A model generated the notes under the pieces. That model ran no database searches. It was not told where the DNA came from and saw only the letters and a program-made list of their open reading frames with translations. Below are positions 59,165 to 64,000 of a stretch of DNA of 64,000 bases, in pieces. This DNA comes from DASUAS01 sp963841415 (GTDB lineage Bacteria > Actinomycetota > Acidimicrobiia > IMCC26256 > DASPTH01), in contig CAWJCN010000003.1 in the NCBI GenBank assembly GCA_963841415.1, forward strand, positions 1,302,001 to 1,366,000. Reading direction: 5' to 3'. The position numbers were made by a program, and so were the translations under genes. The first letter of the stretch is position 1. Every line of letters begins with the position of its first letter.

Positions 59165-59581
59165 TCAGTCGGCGGTGGCCTGCCAGGCGCTGATCTCGGT
59201 GATGTCGATCACGAGCGCGGGCCCCGCTGGCCGGTGCTCGCGGTACTGCGGATACTTGCTCGCCAAGAGATCGATCACGTCGTCTCGCGCGGCGCCGTGC
59301 TCGACGACGCGACCGTGCCCGGACACGCGCACCCACCACAACACTGACCAGTCGTCGTCGTAGTGGTCGACGATGAGTTGCACCGCCGGGGTGCGGCGGA
59401 CGTTGTCGAGGCGGCGGAGGTTCATGGTCCGCTTCGCCTTGTGATCGACGACGGAGAAGAGTCGATCGCCCGCGAGGGCGAAGCAGATGGGAACCACGTG
59501 CGGTCGTCCGCGCTCGTCGATCGAAGCCAGCCGTCCCACGCGTGCCGCCGCGAGACGGCGGCGAGCCTCGTGGTCGGTCAT
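59165..59581 (-). CDS. F420-dependent PPOX-class protein (TIGR03668-like)
   Basis: About 138 aa: AAARVGRLASIDERGRPHVV, PICFALAGDRLFSVVDHKAK, LRRLDNVRRTPAVQLIVDHY and DDDWSVLWWVRVSGHGRVV match the TIGR03668 branch of split-barrel proteins, likely binding F420. The ATG at 59581 gives the usual family length; the ATG at 59614 is possible. Probably reduces quinone-like or other small electrophiles. Convergent with the methyltransferase operon. Confidence 0.85.
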   Translation of the reverse strand: MTDHEARRRLAAARVGRLASIDERGRPHVVPICFALAGDRLFSVVDHKAKRTMNLRRLDNVRRTPAVQLIVDHYDDDWSVLWWVRVSGHGRVVEHGAARDDVIDLLASKYPQYREHRPAGPALVIDITEISAWQATAD

Positions 59582-59737
59582 GCCTGCGCTGATCCTCGCC
59601 TCGTCTGGCCCCATGCAGGCATGATGGCCCGCGGCGGCGATCCGGTGCGGCCGTCATGCGCCGCCAGGGCCGGATGGCACACGTTGGGCACGCGCTGGGC
59701 GCGATGAGTTTCGGGGACGGGTGCAGTCGCAACAACC

Positions 59738-60268
59738 ATGGAGACAACAAACCTTGGTGAATCCGACGGGCTGCCCACAATCGAGTGGACCCAAGTTGAA
59801 GCTCAGCTTGTCGACCTCCGGACGCACGACGACCCGCGCTCGCCGAACCGCTCGACGTTCTGGCTGACCACCCTGAACGCCGACGGGAGCCCGCACGTGA
59901 CGAGCGTGGGCGCGCTGTGGCATGCGGGTTCGTGCTGGTTCCAGACCGGCGAACGCACCCGCAAGGCGAAGAACGTTGCCCGAGACCCGCGCTGCACGAT
60001 CAGTGTCGCCACGAAGGGTTTCGACGTCATGGTTTCAGGCGAAGCCCGGCGGGTGACCGATCCGACGATCGTGGCCGAGATCTCGGCGTTGTGGGCGGAG
60101 GGCGGATGGCCCGCGGAGCCGGACGACTCGGGAACCGGGATCACCGCACCGTTCAACGCGCCGACACTCGGACCGCCGCCATGGTTCGTCTACGAGGTCA
60201 AGCCGCGCACCGCGACCGCGGTCGGTACCGCCGAAGAGACCGCGGGTTCGACGCGCTGGCGGTTCTGA
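59738..60268 (+). CDS. PPOX-class flavin/F420-binding protein
   Basis: 176 aa: STFWLTTLNADGSPHVTSVG, ALWHAGSCWFQTGERTRKAK and NVARDPRCTISVATKGFDVM form the split barrel, with C-terminal PPPWFVYEVKPRTATAVG. A typical pyridoxamine-phosphate-oxidase-like oxidoreductase of actinobacteria, cofactor FMN or F420. ATG 59738. Divergent from the PPOX gene at 59165-59581, a pair that may share a promoter region. Confidence 0.88.
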   Translation: METTNLGESDGLPTIEWTQVEAQLVDLRTHDDPRSPNRSTFWLTTLNADGSPHVTSVGALWHAGSCWFQTGERTRKAKNVARDPRCTISVATKGFDVMVSGEARRVTDPTIVAEISALWAEGGWPAEPDDSGTGITAPFNAPTLGPPPWFVYEVKPRTATAVGTAEETAGSTRWRF

Positions 60269-60794
60269 ACGTCGGCGCGATCGGCGTTCGTCCAAGTGGC
60301 ACCCTCGCAACGACCCGCCGCTCGACGAGGAAGCGCGCGACGTAGCTGCACACGAGAACGCCGACCGGTTCCAGCCCGTTGGCGAGATGGGCGCGGATCG
60401 GCGGCGGCGTGTTCAGTCGAGGGTCCGCTCGCATTCGCTTGCGAGCATCCAGCTCTGGCGCAGTGTCCCGCCTCGGACGAGCGTGAGTCGCCGTGCCGCG
60501 ACCTCGAACGGTTCATCGCGACCATCGAAGACGAACGACTCGCCGAGCGTCTCGACGATGCGATCCGTGGTCGCGGTGCGTTCGGGCACTTCTGGCGAGT
60601 CCTCGAACGTGAAGATCCTGCTGAATACACGCGTTGGCATCGCTTCGATGCCGACAGTCGCCTCGGTCACGCCCGCAGCTGGGTGGCCACCGGGGGCTAC
60701 CAGGCCCGCCCAGTCCTTACCTGCTCCTCGCGTAAATGCGCCTCCATCAGGGCAATCTGGCGCGTCGCGAGTGACCCTTTCGCCACACCTAGTC
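60269..60794. other. 526-nt stretch without a recognised gene
   Basis: No conserved family was found on either strand. The best protein-like frame is the minus ORF 60413-60640, entered separately. Frames on the plus strand appear to be chance. GC looks somewhat lower than in flanking genes, as in the region that follows. Confidence 0.5.
60413..60640 (-). CDS. Possible 75-aa hypothetical protein
   Basis: MPTRVFSRIFTFEDSPEVPE, then IVETLGESFVFDGRDEPFEV and LTLVRGGTLRQSWMLASE. Composition is balanced and unlike the Arg/Pro-rich shadow frames around it, so it may be a real small gene or the end of a decayed one. Not recognised; no clear RBS. Confidence 0.3.
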   Translation of the reverse strand: MPTRVFSRIFTFEDSPEVPERTATTDRIVETLGESFVFDGRDEPFEVAARRLTLVRGGTLRQSWMLASECERTLD

Positions 60795-62579
60795 CTAGTC
60801 GGAGGGTGTGAGACCAGAAGGAACGCCGGTCTGGTTGGTGGCTTGCGATGGGTAGGTGGTGCCGGCCGGTCCGCGTCCAAACGTAGTGAGGATGTTGGTG
60901 GTGATGTCGATCACAGCCTGGACTTGGGTGGGTGGTCCGAGGCTTTGCACCCAGGCTTGGGTGCCGACGTCGATGACACCGGCGCCGCTGGGCGAGGTGT
61001 AGTAGGTCATGTCGGCGTAGCTGGCGTTGCCGCGACAGACAAGCGGCGAGTGGGCGAGGATCTCGACGTTGTTGGGCACGCCCTGTCCCGGGTAGTAGCG
61101 GTCGTATTCTCCTGCGACGACGCCCGGGAGAGCGGCGCCAGCCTGGAGTCCGGTGTTCGCAAACACCCAGCTGTCGGGTTCGGTGATGATCATGTTGGCT
61201 TGGACGGGGTTGCTTTCGTACTGCGAGCCGATGAGTTGGTTTTCGGGCCGGTTCAGCGGGGCGTCGCGCCAGTTCACCGTTGTGAGGTCGGGGTTGGTGC
61301 GGCTGAGGGGGTCCTCGGCAGCGGACTTGTAGCAGATCTCTCGTCGGTTCGTGCCGAGAGGCGAGTCGGCGAAGCGGATGTGGCGGAAGACGGCGTTGGC
61401 GCCGAGGAACGCCAGATTGATGCCTCCGTCTCGCGCTTGCTCGAGCGCGGTGCGCATGGGGGTGGAGTAGTACTCGTCATGTCCGAGAGAGACGAGCGCT
61501 TTGTGAGTGAGGACTGACGACGGGTTGCGGTGGACGTCGAGATTCGTCGCATAGGTGATGTCGAGGCCGAGGCGTTCGACGAGGTGGACGAGTGGCAATT
61601 CGATCGCCAGGAACTGCGGCGCGCCGTTCACTTCGTACGGTCGGTCGAATGACACGACTCGAGCACGGTTCGCGAAGCTTTGACCATTGCCAGCAACACC
61701 CCAGTACAGCGAGTAGCCGCCCCATTGGTTGTAGGCCTGCCAGGTGGTGACGGCGTTCATGATCAGGAACGCGGAACGACTGTTGTCGTCGCGGACGGTC
61801 AGGGGAACGAACCGGCCGTGTCCGTCGCTGGAGACGAGTTTGAAGAGGTAGCAGCCGGGGATGTAGTCGTCGGTGATATCGATCCGCATCGGTTGTTGCC
61901 AGGCAGTGTCGACCATGTTGGTTTGAGCATCGACCGTGGGCGGCGGCTGTGCGACGCCCGGTGTTTCGGGGGACGACCACACAAGGCGAGCTCCCAAACC
62001 TTGGTACCAGCCCATGCGGTATGCCTCGACATGGAAGGTGCTCGCGTAAGTCGAGACGAACAACTGAACCGTGTCACCGATGGCTGCACTCGTCGTGTCG
62101 AAGAAGCCCTCGACCGCGTGCTGATCGCCCACATCGCCGATGTTCCAATCCGCGGTCCCTGGCAAGGCGTTCTCGTCCTGCACCCAGCGCGCGTACACAT
62201 CGGTCACCGCCGGGACGGTCGTCGTCGGCGGTGTGGTCGTCGTGGTCGAGGACGACGGTGCGATGGTTCCGGCCCCCGCGCTCGAGTGCTGAGCCCCGAA
62301 CAGATCACCCTGCGAGAGCTTCCAGATTGCCGCCCCGAGCAAGCTCGCAGCGCCGGTCAATGCTCCCATGCGAAGGACCGATCGACGACTCAAACCCTTG
62401 GTCTCCGCTGCCGAGGAACGTTCCAGCTCGGCGACTCCCGCGCGTCGCTCACGATGGGTCCTCCTCGAGCGCCGCCGCGCCGGCCGCGGCCGTGGCTGAT
62501 GCGGATCGGGAGCCAGCACAGCCTGATACTGCTCAGGGAGGTCGTAGTGAGGTTGCTTGTTCGACGGGTCGTTGGTCAC
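60795..62579 (-). CDS. Tat-signal N,N-dimethylformamidase-like protein
   Basis: About 594 aa from GTG 62577-62579 (a TTG at 62648 is possible). A long charged N-terminus leads to a Tat motif SRRSVLRMGALTGAASLLGA (about residues 64-83), then a Thr-rich linker, suggesting export and membrane anchoring. The exported part has FHVEAYRMGWYQGLGARLVW, SAFLIMNAVTTWQAYNQWGG and VSLGHDEYYSTPMR, the pattern of the large subunit of N,N-dimethylformamidase (PF20254). Active-site residues cannot be assigned; the substrate may not be dimethylformamide. Codon use looks less GC-biased than its neighbours. Confidence 0.75.
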   Translation of the reverse strand: MTNDPSNKQPHYDLPEQYQAVLAPDPHQPRPRPARRRSRRTHRERRAGVAELERSSAAETKGLSRRSVLRMGALTGAASLLGAAIWKLSQGDLFGAQHSSAGAGTIAPSSSTTTTTPPTTTVPAVTDVYARWVQDENALPGTADWNIGDVGDQHAVEGFFDTTSAAIGDTVQLFVSTYASTFHVEAYRMGWYQGLGARLVWSSPETPGVAQPPPTVDAQTNMVDTAWQQPMRIDITDDYIPGCYLFKLVSSDGHGRFVPLTVRDDNSRSAFLIMNAVTTWQAYNQWGGYSLYWGVAGNGQSFANRARVVSFDRPYEVNGAPQFLAIELPLVHLVERLGLDITYATNLDVHRNPSSVLTHKALVSLGHDEYYSTPMRTALEQARDGGINLAFLGANAVFRHIRFADSPLGTNRREICYKSAAEDPLSRTNPDLTTVNWRDAPLNRPENQLIGSQYESNPVQANMIITEPDSWVFANTGLQAGAALPGVVAGEYDRYYPGQGVPNNVEILAHSPLVCRGNASYADMTYYTSPSGAGVIDVGTQAWVQSLGPPTQVQAVIDITTNILTTFGRGPAGTTYPSQATNQTGVPSGLTPSD

Positions 62580-62648
62580 GGCACAATCGCGGTTCGGAGC
62601 ACAATTCGCATCGACTTTGAAGTCCCGACGGGCAGCCCTCCCCTTCAA

Positions 62649-62979
62649 GAAGCGCCCATCAGAGCGTCATGACAAGGCGGCCTGCCGGTGTTCAAACCAA
62701 CGCCAGTGTGGTGCGTCCAAGCACGCGACGCGCGGACAAGTGAATCGCCCTGGGTCTGATGGAGGCTCGGGGGCTTGGTTTCAGAGCACTCCGCTGGTCG
62801 TTGCGGTGGCAGCGTAGAACGCAGTTTCGAACTCGGCTGGGGGCACGTCGTCACATCAGGGGACGCGCGCCCGTCTGCCTGATTGGAATCGGTGACGCGG
62901 GGTGTGCTCGAACATCCTGCGCGGATGATGCTCGTCCTCTCCGAACACAACGCATCGGCGACGTGGCCGGGAGTGGAAC
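62649..62979. other. 331-nt intergenic stretch without a recognised gene
   Basis: Lies between the dimethylformamidase-like gene and the PEP-mutase-family gene. It is less GC-rich than most of the window. No tRNA fold, conserved ORF or clear hairpin was found; it may hold the promoter of the minus-strand gene. Confidence 0.45.
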
Positions 62980-63798
62980 TCAGCCCTTGAACGCGTCGCG
63001 CACGGTCTGCCGTGCGCGTGCGACTCGATCGAGGTATCCGTACGTGCCTTCTTCGCGGAGCTCCGAAGCTGCGTCGAGGAGCGCCGCGAGCGCCGCGAAC
63101 GCGAACGCGCCGCCCACCGAGACGCGCGCCACGCCGATCACGGCGAGCTCGTCGACCGGTGGTGTCCCGGGGACCGCGAGCACGTTCACGGGGCGGTCGA
63201 CCGACGACACGACCGCGCGGATGTCGTCGACCGTCTTCACGCCGGGCGCGAACAGGACGTCGGCGCCCGCCTCCTGGTAGGCCTGCAGGCGGGCGATGGT
63301 GTCGGCGAGGTCGTCGTGACCGTGGATGAGGTTCTCGGCCCGCGCTGTGAGGACCAATTGCGTCGGACCGCCATGGGCGGCCTCGGCAGCCGCGGCTACC
63401 CGTTCCTCGGCGAGCCCGATGTCGTAGATGGCGTCGCCGGATCCGCGGACGAAATCTTCGATCGAGCAGCCCGCCAGCCCGGTGCGACACGCCAAGGACA
63501 CCGTCTCCGCGACACCGGCCGGATCGTCGGCGAAGCCGTCTTCGGTGTCGGCGGCCACGGGAATGTCGACCGCGTGGGCCAGTTGCTCGCCGTGACCGAG
63601 CGCCTCGTCGCGCGTCACGGAACCGTCGAGTCGGCCGAGCGTCGCGGCGAACCCGCTGCTCGTGGTCGCGATCGCCGCGAAACCGAGCGACTCCAGCAGT
63701 CGCGCCGACCCGACATCCCACGCGTTGGGTTGCAGGAGCGGCCGAGTTCCGTGGTGCAGCGCCAGGAACCGTCCGGCTTTGCCGTCGAGCGGCGTCAT
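62980..63798 (-). CDS. Isocitrate lyase/PEP mutase family protein
   Basis: 272 aa: PLLQPNAWDVGSARLLESLG, ATTSSGFAATLGRLDG, VAADTEDGFADDP (metal-binding acidic loop), GCSIEDF, LTARAEN and AGADVLFAPGVKT. This is the oxaloacetase/PEP-mutase-like branch of the barrel; isocitrate lyase's catalytic KKCGH loop is not present. It likely cleaves or rearranges a C-C or C-P bond in a 2-hydroxy or 2-oxo acid. The ATG at 63796-63798 begins 1 nt after the PPOX stop. Confidence 0.88.
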   Translation of the reverse strand: MTPLDGKAGRFLALHHGTRPLLQPNAWDVGSARLLESLGFAAIATTSSGFAATLGRLDGSVTRDEALGHGEQLAHAVDIPVAADTEDGFADDPAGVAETVSLACRTGLAGCSIEDFVRGSGDAIYDIGLAEERVAAAAEAAHGGPTQLVLTARAENLIHGHDDLADTIARLQAYQEAGADVLFAPGVKTVDDIRAVVSSVDRPVNVLAVPGTPPVDELAVIGVARVSVGGAFAFAALAALLDAASELREEGTYGYLDRVARARQTVRDAFKG

Positions 63799-63799
63799 G

Positions 63800-64000
63800 T
63801 CACCCGGGGTCGTGCACGAAGTCGAGCGTGCGCTGCGCGCCCTTCTCCATCGCGATCGCGAAGCAGACCCGGCCGGGACCTCGCGCCGGGAAGGGCTTGC
63901 CGGTGTACTTGATCGAGATGGGGTCCATGTAGCGGCAGTCCGCGTCGTCGTGCACTTCCACGACACGGCCCTGGAGCGCGGCCATCCGGTACGGGTTGGC
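63800..64000 (-). CDS. PPOX-class oxidoreductase, 5' end cut by window edge
   Basis: Only the last 66 residues are in the window. ANPYRMAALQGRVVEVHDDA, then YTGKPFPARGPGRVCFAI, match the C-terminal half of F420-dependent TIGR03618-like split-barrel proteins. It is co-transcribed with the PEP-mutase-family gene, which begins 1 nt downstream. The reading frame is open at the right edge. Confidence 0.72.
   Translation of the reverse strand, partial: ANPYRMAALQGRVVEVHDDADCRYMDPISIKYTGKPFPARGPGRVCFAIAMEKGAQRTLDFVHDPG

Noticed and set aside
62800..62860. tRNA-like segment containing TTTCGAACTC
   Set aside because: No acceptor stem, anticodon arm or proper T-arm could be folded.

Overview
The window is very GC-rich, gene-dense DNA. 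It has many GTG starts, 4-nt stop/start overlaps and genes typical of actinobacteria: PPOX-class flavoproteins, a luciferase-like monooxygenase remnant, DUF2277, DUF6328, SpoIIE/STAS signalling proteins, and Ltp2-like aldolases paired with DUF35 proteins. I infer an actinobacterium, possibly from the Acidimicrobiia. No rRNA, tRNA, CRISPR array, integrase or transposase was seen. Both ends cut through genes.

Layout. 1-2.6 kb: a DUF2231 membrane protein, two STAS antagonists and a divergent membrane-bound SpoIIE phosphatase. 2.65-8.25 kb: an aminoglycoside-phosphotransferase-fold kinase, an Ltp2-like/DUF35 pair behind a clear promoter with a palindrome, an SDR and a glutamine-synthetase-like ligase. 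8.27-9.14 kb: an XRE regulator and nucleotidyltransferase pair behind a palindromic operator. 9.2-13.5 kb: a heterodimeric ABC exporter with a TetR gene and operator. 13.5-17.6 kb: a VOC protein, an isochorismatase-fold protein without its catalytic Cys, a PAS-SpoIIE phosphatase and malonyl-CoA decarboxylase. 17.7-21.7 kb: BVMO, P450, a deleted deacylase remnant and an alpha/beta hydrolase. 22-26.9 kb: a third STAS protein, DUF6328, a thioesterase, a luciferase-like remnant, an acyl-CoA dehydrogenase and a frameshifted amidohydrolase. 27.3-32 kb: a molybdopterin oxidoreductase with a frameshifted flavin reductase, 62-bp tandem repeats, a frameshifted alcohol dehydrogenase, a VOC protein and an acyl-CoA ligase. 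32-37 kb: a five-gene minus-strand operon (SDR, 4-hydroxyacetophenone-monooxygenase-like BVMO, dehydrogenase, VOC, SDR). 37-46 kb: single small enzymes, an L,D-transpeptidase lipoprotein, a Rieske-like protein lacking cluster ligands, methyltransferase, AraC and VOC genes. 46-50.1 kb: an acyl-CoA ligase divergent from an amidohydrolase/CitE pair. 50.1-52.5 kb: an orphan molybdenum hydroxylase large subunit. 52.6-57.5 kb: a six-gene overlapping operon (SDR, ligase, enoyl-CoA hydratase, DUF35, Ltp2-like, small barrel protein). 57.7-64 kb: a ribbon-helix-helix protein, VOC, methyltransferase, PPOX proteins, a Tat-signal N,N-dimethylformamidase-like protein, a PEP-mutase-family protein and a truncated PPOX gene.

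Together the genes describe a catabolic accessory region: oxygenases and dehydrogenases open substrates, CoA ligases activate acids, and ACAD, hydratase, Ltp2-like, thioesterase and CitE enzymes work on acyl-CoAs. The substrates cannot be read from sequence. Gene decay is visible (deleted or truncated remnants). At least five genes are broken by a frame change of the same sense, +1 or -2, in GC-only stretches, which may be a sequencing or assembly signature rather than biology.
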